Assembly (NCBI GenBank): GCA_963931925.1
Contig: OZ007570.1
Coordinates: 72,543,921-72,607,920, forward strand
Length of the DNA: 64,000 nucleotides
Direction: 5' to 3'
Source: Onchidella celtica
Taxonomy: Eukaryota > Mollusca > Gastropoda > Systellommatophora > Onchidiidae
A program made the translations under genes and the position numbers. The notes under the pieces were generated by a model. It did not search any database, had not been told where the DNA came from, and saw nothing but the letters and a program-made list of their open reading frames with translations. This document shows positions 56,701-64,000 of this stretch, piece by piece. Each line of letters starts with the position of its first letter. Positions within the stretch are counted from its first letter, which is position 1.

Positions 56701-57099
56701 ATATATTTCTGTTCATTCATATTGGTCTCATTTTTTTGGAATGAATCTTTGGCCATTATTATTCTTTTTCCTTATTTCACTAAGGCTCCTACCATCTGAT
56801 GTTACCAAATAACCTAGATATTTGAATTTTGTAACTTGTTTGATTTGCTCTCCTTTGCTGACCAGATTACATTTCGGGGTTGTTGTTTTTTTTTAGGGGG
56901 GGGGGGAGGGAGGGGGAGACTACCATACATTCTGTCTTTTTCACCTTGAGAGACAGTCTCATTTTTCAGTTTCTATAATTACTGTGTGCAAAAGTCACTT
57001 ACAGATTATACATCATTAAAAAAAAAGTATTAGAAAAAACTTACCATTGGCCAGAGTTGTGCACAGCACTAAGACAGTCAATAAGGAGAGTTTTGTCAT
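47566..57099 (-). CDS. Secreted single-CTLD C-type lectin, five exons (gene B)
   Basis: Minus-strand exons: 57099-57045, 51013-50916, 49246-49156, 48277-48155 and 47717-47566 give 172 residues. Every junction has an AG acceptor and GT donor, with phases 1, 0, 1, 1 as in gene A. The protein has a signal peptide (MTKLSLLTVLVLCTTLA) and a long-form CTLD: CPDGWQLEAGSC, 'NFCELSDAKLAEVES', 'LWIGG', 'WLWASTGQ', 'DWGSGQPNN', 'YCLAMH' and 'HHWADVNC...KFVCEK'. A hydrophilic Gly/Asp/Lys-rich tail follows before TAA. The sugar-site motif is QPN, not EPN or QPD, and WAD replaces WND, so calcium-dependent sugar binding may be weakened or altered. A 5.9-kb intron 1 contains an antisense intact LINE and a LINE fragment. 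An alternative start at 51044 inside the second exon region (MSKIIMYLVSVWVMA) could also make a signal peptide. Confidence 0.85.
48155..48277 (-). CDS. Gene B exon 4 (WIGG to QPN)
   Basis: Acceptor CTTGACAG, donor CTCAG|GTGATA. It encodes GTLWIGGYAIFQGDTWLWAS and 'YTDWGSGQPNNLGS'. Phase 1 in and out. Confidence 0.9.
48835..48875. repeat. Fragment of the TTTGAGTTT...AACGGCAC repeat
   Basis: TTTGAGTTTGAGTTTGGATT then TAACGGCAC; same family as 14692. It lies in intron 3 of lectin gene B. Confidence 0.5.
49156..49246 (-). CDS. Gene B exon 3 (CTLD helix)
   Basis: Acceptor TTACATTCCAG, donor CGTA|GTAAGT. It encodes NFCELSDAKLAEVESAVENE and 'FLLNMASEAR'. Length (91 nt) and phases (0 in, 1 out) are identical to gene A exon 3. 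Confidence 0.87.
49455..49705 (+). mobile_element. SINE fragment related to 38445-38697
   Basis: It shares TAGTCTTCTCGGATAAGGAC and GCACGTTAAAGATACC with the minus-strand SINE at 38445. It continues to GGGTGCAATGACACAAAGGC and GGGATTAAAG, which may be the 3' domain. The tRNA-like head is absent, so it is 5'-truncated. Confidence 0.6.
49912..50065. repeat. GATTCGAATC palindrome cluster
   Basis: Several copies of the 10-bp palindrome GATTCGAATC (about 49920, 49953, 49995) and shorter GATTCG or ATTCGAA forms lie within 150 bp, in intron 2 of lectin gene B. The biological role is unknown. Confidence 0.7.
50344..50606. repeat. Fold-back repeat with ~108-bp arms
   Basis: The left arm 50344-50451 and right arm 50498-50606 are inverted complements with a few mismatches; the loop is about 46 bp. 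Beyond the right arm the sequence GCTTATAGCCCTGCTGCGAC...CTGTGGTTTTTATGATA is shared with 6416-6485. This is the uninterrupted relative of the repeat that received the transposon at 3178. Confidence 0.88.
50916..51013 (-). CDS. Gene B exon 2 (CTLD start)
   Basis: Acceptor TTGGTTTCAG, donor CTCAG|GTAGGA. It encodes 'APCPDGWQLEAGSCYIIPE' and 'TTSSWIDAQ'. Enters in phase 1 and exits in phase 0. A poly-C tract follows the donor. Confidence 0.88.
51050..51425. repeat. 78-bp tandem repeat within a segment paralogous to 36045-36250
   Basis: Three and a fraction near-perfect 78-bp units lie at 51130-51380 (core GTCTGTTATTGTGTTTATTG, AAGATACATGTGTATG). The flanks match the single-copy relative in lectin gene A. 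Seventy-eight is a multiple of three, which produces a spurious minus-strand open frame. Confidence 0.93.
52000..55735 (+). mobile_element. Apparently full-length non-LTR retrotransposon (LINE)
   Basis: A GC-richer leader (about 52000-52453), one long ORF and a short 3' region ending near a (TA)n tail (about 55718-55730). It inserted antisense in intron 1 of lectin gene B. Exact ends and target duplication could not be fixed by eye. Confidence 0.8.
52454..55669 (+). CDS. LINE ORF: AP endonuclease plus reverse transcriptase
   Basis: The frame is open from after a TAG at 52451. The first ATG is at 52538, but the endonuclease signature LGTWNVRTM begins upstream of it, so translation probably starts earlier, perhaps at a non-ATG codon. 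Domains: APE-type endonuclease (QETRLPDSG, ICVYAPT, LGDFNARVGADHS, DTDHALV; first ~230 residues); reverse transcriptase (YRGISLLSITGKAFARVI, PETQCGFRSKRSTID, VDLTKAFDTV, GVKQGCVLAPTLFG and catalytic FADDATIVAHDE; about residues 530-760); a thumb region (KFCYLGSTISG, LLYGSETWT, RWLGHLHRMENDRIPRQ); and a C-terminal Cys/His finger (CNHCHRTLGSNIG...HERSC). No internal stop in more than 1040 codons. The set fits an RTE-like or related APE-type LINE; the clade is not certain. Confidence 0.92.
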   Translation, partial: TKSQKADVKCAPGKNRKILKLGTWNVRTMRPGLQQQDLTNIDSIRKSQIIDRELQLLNIDIAALQETRLPDSGSVKEENYTFFWQGLSSEQPRIHGVGFAVKNSLINSIATPIGVSERIMTLRLNTRSGFTNIICVYAPTLTSSDETKDIFYEALQRTLHNIPLTEGLLILGDFNARVGADHSAWPKCIGHFGIGNINENGQRLLELCSVNSLCVTNTYFDLKRCQRTSWRHPRSGHWHQLDLILSRRKSLGCIKITRSLHSADCDTDHALVVSKIKISAKKIYRSKAPSIPKINVTAIRDESNRKSFEKLFAESMDNVTQCDSVDETWNTLSSKIHDCAIKSFGQHKVSNNDWVAQNSEILLPLIEQKKSAFNEYNKNCNQSTKTCLKNAKAKLQLEVRRCANKYWTDLCNSIQEANEKGDMKTAFSQMKVALGPIITKSAPLKSVNGEPITDKNEQLNRWVEHYSLLYSTEKNIPPDFEEHLQKLPIMAELDAEPSLVELSNAIDHLSAGKATGSDNIPAEVLKDLKGPLLPHLYNLLLQCWKEGVIPHDMRDAKIVTLYKNKGDKGDCNNYRGISLLSITGKAFARVILCRLQQLAEKVLPETQCGFRSKRSTIDMIFALRQIQEKCKEQNRPLITCFVDLTKAFDTVSRSGLYAVLKSIGCPPTLLKLIASFHTDMRACVNFEGCTSNSFAVNSGVKQGCVLAPTLFGIYFAALLKNAFGQCSGGVLINTRVDGSIFNVARLKAKSRTEHIMLQELLFADDATIVAHDETTLQALINSLAKACDKFMLKISVSKTVVLTQGLRNSNPIMLNGSPLEQVGKFCYLGSTISGSTDITTEINARIGKAATAFGKLSKRVWNNSKLTIKTKVLVYQTCVLSTLLYGSETWTTYSKHERSLNSFHLRCLRKILKIKWQDRISNIEVLSRANIPSTQALLGKKRLRWLGHLHRMENDRIPRQILYGELATGNRPRGRPHLRFKDTCKVTMKAFNIDPNEWENLASDRSRWRQKLRSGTLAIDFKAKETYLTKRQRRNENTRQSEPKRLTCNHCHRTLGSNIGRISHERSCQSK
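56301..56970 (-). pseudogene. LINE reverse transcriptase C-terminal fragment
   Basis: On the minus strand: LSLKVKKTECMVVS (about 56970), 'FKYLGYLVTSDGRSLSEIR' (about 56850-56760), 'RVLKTYVWSVLLYGCEYWTM' and 'EAAERWVIRRILRMSRMEKK' (56716-56522), then 'RQLKFLGHICRLRSLEHLAV' and 'GRKSRGRQRKT' (56483-56301). This is the thumb and C-terminal region of an APE-type LINE with frameshifts, in intron 1 of lectin gene B, a different family from the intact LINE. Confidence 0.8.
57045..57099 (-). CDS. Gene B exon 1 (signal peptide)
   Basis: ATG at 57099-57097, 18 codons plus one base, donor AATG|GTAAGT. It encodes a clean hydrophobic signal peptide. It sits between two LINE fragments, and its phase-1 exit fits the acceptor at 51013. 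Confidence 0.75.
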
Positions 57100-57196
57100 C
57101 TTGTACTCACCGGCAATCTACAGCAATCTAGAAAATGACATAAATATTAAATAATTATACAAACGTCGAACGTTCCTGGCATGCTAATTTAAAACA

Positions 57197-57760
57197 TCAG
57201 CTATGGCTTCTTGAAATAATGTTATCCATAAACACCCAGAAAAGAGCTAACGAAAAAAATGTTGTCTTGTCTTGGTGGGCCTTGTCCGTCCACTGTAGAA
57301 TGTAGCTCTCCGCCAGTGTTCTCGATCCATTCTTCAGTTTTCCGCCCTGTCCATGCCTGTCCACCTGTCTATATAATACCTTCTGTCCATCCACTATGGG
57401 GGCGTCCTCGTGTTTTCTTTCCTTTTCCATGCCTACAATCAATGCAAAGCCTTGACCATCTGTTATCTTTCATCCTTCCAATATGGCCAGACCACTTCCA
57501 TTCCTGTCCTTGTATAAATTTCTCAATTTTATAACATGGGTTTGTATCTGAATGTCAGTGATTTTGTCATTAAGTTGTTTGTTGTTGTTGTTGTTGTTGT
57601 TGTTTAGAATCTTTCTTTCCATCGTTCTTCGCGTGGTTCAGAATGTTTTAATCTACTGCTTTGTTAGGGACCAGATTTGGCAGCCATATACAGCTGTTGG
57701 GATGATGCACTGACTGAAGACTCTGATTCAGGCTTTAATTTCTTCTGATTTCTTGTTTGG
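57197..57760 (-). pseudogene. Second LINE C-terminal fragment
   Basis: Minus-strand reading in several frames gives 'CIIPTAVYGCQIWSLTKQ' and 'TTRRTMERKILN' (about 57700-57610), then 'QEWKWSGHIGRMKDNRWSRL' and 'GKGKKTRGRPHSGW' (about 57510-57400), and 'RTLAESYILQWTDKA' (about 57320-57270). These are typical of the end of RTE-like LINE RTs. Stops and a (TTG)n tract at 57577-57603 interrupt it. Confidence 0.75.
57577..57603. repeat. (GTT)n microsatellite
   Basis: Nine GTT units within the decayed LINE fragment. Confidence 0.95.
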
Positions 57761-58754
57761 GCTTACAAGAAAGGAATCAAGAAAAGGAGGCCATTGGCCT
57801 TCGGCTGTGGCCCCCGAGAAACCAAAGAACCTTCCAGGGTAGCTGATCCAATACGATTCCATGCGAAACAAATCGAAAGTAAATGACTGATCAATTTTTT
57901 TTGACAGATGATATACAAAATAAAAATAATTTGACCAAAACCAAACAAATGATACTAAACCTGCTTCTAGACGTCAGCGGACACTCACAGATGGAAGAAG
58001 AAAGAGGAATGTTCCGTAGTAATCGCTGTATTTTATCTGTGTGATTGGTTTATGTAGTCAGCCAGGGCTGTACGCTCAACGGGTGGACATTTGTGTAAAC
58101 CATATCTACACGTATCTACATATTCGCAGTCGGTTAGTTCTAACGAGCATAACGATAACAGCTAAAAAAATCAGTAATCCAACCCGCACTATTGTGCACG
58201 GCATGATAATGAAGCCAGTGTTTATTTTCTGATGACTCAACACCAAAGGTATTGCAATACAGAAAAACTGTAAAGCTAAGCCTTTACTTTGTACTTTTAC
58301 TGTCTACCAAGCTTTACTACACTTTTATCTTACAATTCTCAAATGAACCCCTTGTTTTTGCTTCCCACTCTCAAAAAGGCAAATCTCTCATTCTGGGTTT
58401 GTTTTGACCGCGATAGAGTTACCTCCCACTGAGTTGTTCTATCTGTGATATCCAACCCTTGGGCATTTTGTCATGACTGTATCGCTATGTAGGGGGACGC
58501 TGTATTTACATCCCTTCGGCCAAAAGTTCATTATAAATTTAAAACTGTTATTCTATAGGCAATGGCCCCAAATTTGCTGACAACCAACGGTTTACTGGCA
58601 TTACTGCAAGCTTTTTGTCACAAACTTGAAAAGGCACTGGCGGTCTGGTTTATGTCACTAAAGGACGCTCAATTTTTTTTTTTCTGAGTGTGCCTGTGTA
58701 TTGTTTGTATGAGTTACATGAAAGATGTTGTAAAGTGCTTGGACTTGGAGCCTA

Positions 58755-59275
58755 TGGCCGTATGCATGAACTTGGAGTAAATCGGTCCATCTTGCACCAT
58801 GGTGCAGGCTTAGTGGTGCGTACGGCCACCTTGGTGTCAACTCAAATTTAGTCGGTATGCATGAACTAAAGTTACACCTACCTCTACCTTGCCGTTTCCC
58901 GCTGTAACAAGAATTGACATTATGCATGCACAGAATTTGCATCGGCCAATCAATGCCACGAGAAAACAACGCTGATCAAAACAAAACAAGGAGATGGAGG
59001 GTGGGTAGAAATCCAATTTTTTCCTTGGCCCGTGAAGTCGTGAGTAGGAATAAAATATTAGTTACTTCCTTTCTTTCTGACGGACGCCTCTGCCCCAAGC
59101 TTGTTACGCATTGCGTAGCTGATTTAGTCGTCCTCGGAGAAAGTGCAAAGTTAGGAACCCTTTGCTCGTGAGTGTAGGCCTACGGAAAGTTCATGCATTC
59201 GGGTAGCGTTTTGCCCAGATGCATAAGGCCTACATCACCGTGTAAACAATTACGCACAGTTCATGCATGCGGCCA
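58755..59275. mobile_element. MITE-like element with ~18-bp imperfect TIRs
   Basis: TGGCCGTATGCATGAACT at 58755-58772 and AGTTCATGCATGCGGCCA at 59258-59275 are inverted with one mismatch. Related GTATGCATGAACT and AGTTCATGCAT motifs recur subterminally (58855-58868, 59191-59201). The interior has an open frame (58914-59171) of unknown nature. No target duplication confirmed. Confidence 0.6.
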
Positions 59276-59286
59276 CTGAATGTTAA

Positions 59287-59778
59287 TGTTGGATTGACTA
59301 GGTGTGGGTAATGTGGTTACTGCGTGGGTTCAATAGTAACTCCCTTAAGGATACACAGGATTAACAAACACAGGGTTCTGCTGGCAATCTTATTTATTCA
59401 AAAGCCTAACAAAGGTATCGCTACCAAAAGGCATAGGGAAAACCCTATCAAGAAAGGGAAGAGAAGCCCAAACAAAGAAGAGAAACCCAGAAAAGAAGCC
59501 CAACCAGCCATAAGCCAAAGTCTCTCTGCTACTGGCGCAACTGGACTAGGCCATGTTTTGGGCGAGGCGCGCCACGGCAGGCCGCCGCCGGTCTAGGTTC
59601 ACTGTGCTGTCGGCTCTTGTCTCTGCGTATTTGATGGAGTGTGCTGACCACTCGAACTCGCATCTTATTTATGAGCCCGCGCGGACGTCCGAGAGAGCTA
59701 TTACGTAGTCCAATTGGACGAGTGAAAGGCTCGGACATGGAGTCCAGCCCGACAACATAACCGGTTAGGGTCCTAACA
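59287..59778 (-). mobile_element. Possible solo LTR
   Basis: Minus-strand ends TGTTAGGACC and ATCCAACA, a TATA-like CATAAATAAG about 110 bases in, and a polyA signal GAATAAATAAG about 390 bases in. The overall length of 492 bp and layout fit an LTR. No second copy, primer site or target duplication was found. Confidence 0.4.
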
Positions 59779-59799
59779 CAATCGAATTTACAGTACGGT

Positions 59800-62560
59800 T
59801 AAAAGGGTGCACACAAAAGTCAATTAGGTATCCCAGTAAACTGCAGAAATTACTCTAACGTCCCCTCCAGCTATAATTGAATAAATTTGACCCAGGTTGG
59901 AATTATCGGGGATAACATGCGTCTAACTCGTGGTTTACTTTAAATCCGAGATCCTCTTGTTAATTATTTCAATAGGACATGTGCATCAAAGTACAACGAA
60001 ATTAGTACCATTATAAAGTAGAAACTTGCAGCTAAAATTCTAACTGACTACTTTTACCAGAAACCCGGTAATAGTTTTAATATAAATTTTCAAAGTGTCA
60101 GGACTAACAACATTCGACAATTTTGTGCGGGATACTTTCGTCCATTAATACGACGCATCTCCATTGATAACAAACGTTATCATGAGTACCTATTTTGTAC
60201 CGATAGGGTATTGTCTACTCTCAAAAATGAATTCGGGTTCCCGTCTTTCTGTCGGTGGATAACAACGAGTGAGCGAGTTGTAAGAAACTCAAAGCCATGA
60301 TATAAGAGTTGGAAGCCCGGTGGTCAACATTTCCAACTGACCAATCAAAATGCGCGCTTTTCACCGTGATGTGAATAACGGGTCCCGCGCTAGTATTACA
60401 AGGGAAATAATCCAATTAATGGTACTCGGCCAAGTGTCCATAAACTACTATGAGTGGCCGTCCCTCACTCACGCACCAGAGTTACCATGAAAGCACATAT
60501 TAAAAATAGAAAATCGTTCATCCTCTCACATTAACATGATGAAGCGCTATGTATATGCCATGTATGATTATTATTATTATTATTAAAATACATCTTTTTG
60601 TTACCAGTTTGTGTCCAAGCTCAGAATACCCACTGTGTGACCGTTTCACCGAGGAAAATGTTACTGTAACAAACTGGTCAAACCTGCTCCTCGACCCAAC
60701 CACATCCCCAAGCCTAAAACTTTCCAGAAAAATCTAGGTGCAAGCAAAACTCAATCTTACTACAGTATGGCGCAAACAGCTGACTCAGATAATAGTAAGA
60801 AAAGTTCAAAATTGCTTGTCCTTTTAACATATTGATGATGGCAGACAGGCCTACTGTAGCTTCGAATTACCATTCCAGTGTTATCAGCACCTCAAGCTGA
60901 ATAATCAAGATATTTGACTTTTACCTACAGTGGCGATCAGCAGCTCATGTTACCAGGTCTCATTTTGAACGCTCTCTGATTGGCCAATTTCAGCTAAACC
61001 GTTGTTTTCTTGATGTTTTTTGGTTCACCTATGAAGACAATCAATGCGTGATATCTTAAGCGGGTTACGAGCAACTGTGCGACATATTACTAGGTCGAAT
61101 TAAAATTAAATAACGCTTTTTTTAAGCCCCTTTTTTTTTACCATATCAGCGGGTTGCCTAAGGTGTTTTAAATTTCGAAGTTAGTCCAAATTACAAAGCT
61201 CGTGAATAAATAGAGGCCAACATTTCAAAAGTAGTCTCATTCCACGTGCAAAACACAAAATGTACTAGCAGATTCTGTGCAAGACAGTATACTGTACGTT
61301 TTTCCACAAACTGCGGTCTGCAGATCTCATGTGCCTGTGAAATACAATGTACATTGTACATACATACAGTATTATTTTTCCCCATGCGGAGTGCATCAAA
61401 CTCTGTTCACGCTAAGGAATGGTGCACCAAATTGAACACTCTAGACAAGCAGGATTATCAGTAGTAGGCCTACCTTTAGCTACTCCCCCCCCCCCCCCTA
61501 TTTTCAAAATGCTATATCAATTTTTATTTTCATTTTTTTTGATGACTCACTTTAAGAATTTTTTGATAAAATGTGTGTAGCTTGACGATGACAATATTCC
61601 TCTTACTGACTGTCAATACTTCTTTGTACAGCTTTGGTCAATGATAAATTGTGTTGGGTTTTTTTACCGACGTATAATCTGTAATTATTGATTCGTTTCT
61701 ATCTGTGAAGGGAAGTACTGGAATATTGAAACTGTGAACGGTAAGATTGTCATGTTATAGAAAAGGCAGAAAACTGAAATTTTACATGAGAAGCAAACTT
61801 CATGCTGCGTTGGGACCCGTGTCATTTATTTATTTTTTTAATTTCTATTTTATGGTGACGGGAAGAAACCCTCGTACATACATGTTCAATGTACAGATGT
61901 ATTAGTGATGCAGAAGTAGAACACACAAATAGAAAGATAGAACTTAATATTTAATCCCATAAAATGGTTTGATAAAAGTGATTTTGACCCAGATGGGGAC
62001 CAGATGGTACATGTATCTGTTATATGCGCGAGATTACGTTACGTGTGTCTTTACATCGGTTTTACTACAACATCACTGCAAATCCACTCGTCCATCCACT
62101 ACCCTGAAATTCGCTCCTATTCACCCATCCCATAGTTCATTCATCCATCCAGTAACCTACTACTACATTGTACATGTACTACGTTTCACTCCGAGCAGTC
62201 TCAACACATGGGCACACTGGGCAGTTGCCCACAGGTCCCAAAGGTTTAGGTGACCCCCCCCCCCCCACAACTTTCATTGGTTTTTGAAACGAGGAAGAAA
62301 ATCCAGCGCATTGCAAATGAATTCTGCTCATGGACCCATTAGGTTATTAAGACGGGCCTGAGTTCACTATTCCATTCAACTTACAGTGAGAATGTCAATG
62401 TTTAGCTTTAATCCTTATTATAAACGGATATCCGACAACATGAAATTTGGCGTGTTCATAAACACGAGTTTTGTTTCCTAATTCTGTGCCCAAACAGAAG
62501 TAAAGTCATTTAGTTCTTTTCTTGACCACATTGTACATGTACTGATTCGCAGGGGAACAT
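59800..62560. other. No gene seen
   Basis: AT-rich sequence with a short (ATT)n run at 60566-60588 and a poly-C at 61486-61498. Upstream exons for the plus-strand lectin exon at 62582 were searched for by eye and not found. They may be outside the window or too diverged. Confidence 0.4.
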
Positions 62561-62581
62561 TGGCCTACCTTTTCTCCTTAG

Positions 62582-62688
62582 GTTATCACTGGGCTGATGG
62601 TTCTTGCAATATCTTCTACTTCATCTGTGAGAAGGAGGTGACAGAAGACGACAAGAAAAAGACGAAGTCGACAAATAATAAAAAATGA
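62582..62688 (+). CDS. C-type lectin terminal exon (gene C, partial)
   Basis: The acceptor TTTTCTCCTTAG is at 62570-62581, phase 1. It encodes YHWADGSCNIFYFICEKEVT and a Lys/Asp/Thr-rich tail, then TGA at 62686-62688. It matches the end of gene B (HHWADVNC...FVCEK plus hydrophilic tail), including WAD in place of WND. It differs in that the intron falls just before HWAD, whereas in genes A and B the last exon starts before the 'YCL' or 'DCL' Cys. Other exons are not seen, so it is either a partial third gene on the opposite strand or an orphan exon. Confidence 0.75.
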
Positions 62689-62704
62689 TGGAAACAACAT
62701 GTAA

Positions 62705-63569
62705 GGGACCGTTCATATATTATGTCATCACATAAGGGGGGGGGGGGAGGGGGTCTCTTGAAGACATGGGGGAGGGGGGTGTTGAGTCCAAAGATGATGT
62801 CGACAATGTGGTTTGGTAAAATTGAAAAAGAAGAACAAATATGATAGATCAAATTCATATTTTTATTATAATACCTGCCATAAAATAACTAATAAATTAA
62901 TAAACCAATACATGTACCTTGAATGACTACTATTACATGTACTACTCAATATTTGTTAAACTGCTAAACCTACCACAGAGTCAACACTGCATCATGTCTA
63001 ATTTGGTAATTTTGGTTCTATTTTTGCATAATTTCAGAGTCAGATCAATATTATCTTATAATTTGGGGGGCAGCGTAGCGCAGTGGTTAGCGCGTCGTAT
63101 TTGTAATCCGGTGGTTGCGAGTTCGAACCTGTCCACTGTAGTTGCTATGGGAAAACAATTTCCTTTAACTTCCTCAGTCCACCCGTCTGTAAAACCGGTA
63201 CCTGAAATATAGGTAACAGGCAGCTTCTCTATATATACATAATTATGCTCTTTGTAAGCTGAGATGGTATTAAATGGTTGAATCAGCCTGTCAGGGACAT
63301 CTTGTAAAGAGCTTGGAGCATTAGTGGATATTAAGCGCTATATAAAAACTCTTATTGATTTTATTTTACATGGGTATTTATAATGTTAGCTTGAATTAAA
63401 ATAAATAGCAGACAGCACTATACAGGTATTTTTAGTCGTTATTTGTCAGGTTTTGATTACGTCATCAAAAAGGGGGGAGAGGGGGGCATAGCCATTTGAT
63501 GACATGTGATTGGGGGGGGGGGTGCAAAATATTAGTCAATTTTTGATGACATAATATGTGAACGGTCCC
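62705..63569. mobile_element. DNA transposon with TAA target duplication
   Basis: The inverted ends GGGACCGTTCATATATTATG (62705-62724) and CATAATATGTGAACGGTCCC (63550-63569) match except for one base and continue inward as TCATCA. TAA flanks both sides directly (62702-62704 and 63570-63572). G-rich tracts follow each end (62737-62753, 63472-63520). The 865-bp element has no transposase. A TWA-type duplication suggests PIF/Harbinger, but this is not proved. It contains a nested SINE. Confidence 0.8.
63066..63360 (+). mobile_element. tRNA-derived SINE
   Basis: The head has Pol III box A TAGCGCAGTGG (about 63075) and box B GAGTTCGAACC (about 63119). The 3' part has GGGACATCTTGTAAAGAGCT and AGCGCTATATAAAAAC, a 3' domain seen in many invertebrate SINEs. 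It is nested inside the transposon at 62705-63569, so it is younger than that insertion. Confidence 0.8.
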
Positions 63570-63572
63570 TAA

Positions 63573-64000
63573 GTCACTGGTCTTCAGAGAACACAAGCAG
63601 ATATTGTATATACATGTATTACAAATTCTGTGATATAATTTAAATTATGAATCATGTCTATTATTTTAAAAACGGTTTTAATATTTCTTGAAATGCAGCG
63701 AGATAAGATAACCCCTACAAATAAACAAACGATACTTAGGATTAGGAACAGGGTTTGGGTTTAAGTCTGAGAAGGATCAGGTTTGGGCGAAGACGGTAGA
63801 GGCCTAATTATGTATCGAGGAGTTCACGATGCTTGATAATTGTGTCTGTGTCGCAAATTACGCATATAATGTAAATATATGGACTTTTTGATTACTGCAA
63901 TGAGCATAAACACATGCTGTTTCTCCTCAGTCTATGGCAAGGATAAACACTGTAGCAGTGAGTGCTGAAACTCCAGGCAACAAATAATAGAGTGGCCAAA
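63573..64000. other. No gene seen
   Basis: AT-rich flank with no recognisable repeat or coding sequence. Confidence 0.4.

Overview
The window looks like animal nuclear DNA from a lophotrochozoan, most likely a gastropod mollusc. It is AT-rich and gene-poor. Its few host genes are split into small exons with GT-AG introns of one to several kb. It is crowded with Ty3/Gypsy, LINE, pogo-like, MITE and tRNA-SINE sequence of types common in molluscan genomes. No bacterial operons, ribosome binding sites, CRISPR arrays or rRNA genes are visible. The species is an inference from family content, not something the sequence states.

Left part (1-13 kb). A Gypsy reverse transcriptase scrap and an LTR-like segment (0.3-1.2 kb) are followed by a complete but dead pogo/jerky-type DNA transposon (3178-6396). 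Its TA target duplication can be proved from a paralogous empty site at 50.58 kb. A Ty3/Gypsy-like retrotransposon on the minus strand (about 7.8-13.07 kb) has the order gag-protease-integrase-RT-RNase H. This is the Gmr1-type order, not the usual Gypsy order.

Middle part (13-33 kb). Three exons of a minus-strand gene with a fucolectin/F5-8-type galactose-binding (FTP) domain lie at 23.45-23.27, 17.58-17.35 and 13.51-13.31 kb. The splice phases agree, but two in-frame stops make it look like a pseudogene. Two decayed RNase H-bearing LINE copies, a poly-G minisatellite and dispersed repeats fill its introns. A second Gmr1-type element (27.94-30.2 kb, plus strand) is cut off inside its integrase. 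It abuts a composite satellite of GT-rich blocks and about 30 copies of a 37-bp unit (30.2-32.1 kb).

Right part (33-64 kb). This is a C-type lectin neighbourhood. Two five-exon single-CTLD genes can be assembled on the minus strand with the same 1-0-1-1 intron phases: 33293-37703 (about 155 aa, QPD plus WND) and 47566-57099 (172 aa, QPN plus WAD). A C-terminal CTLD exon on the plus strand lies at 62582-62688. Intron 1 of the second gene holds an apparently intact antisense LINE (ORF 52454-55669). A split THAP-domain pseudogene, several MITEs, a long-TIR element, tRNA-derived SINEs and a TAA-flanked transposon with a nested SINE complete the region.

The only apparently intact host genes are the two lectins: secreted sugar-binding proteins, presumably for innate recognition. 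The only apparently intact mobile ORF is the LINE. Most other sequence is transposon debris and simple repeats.
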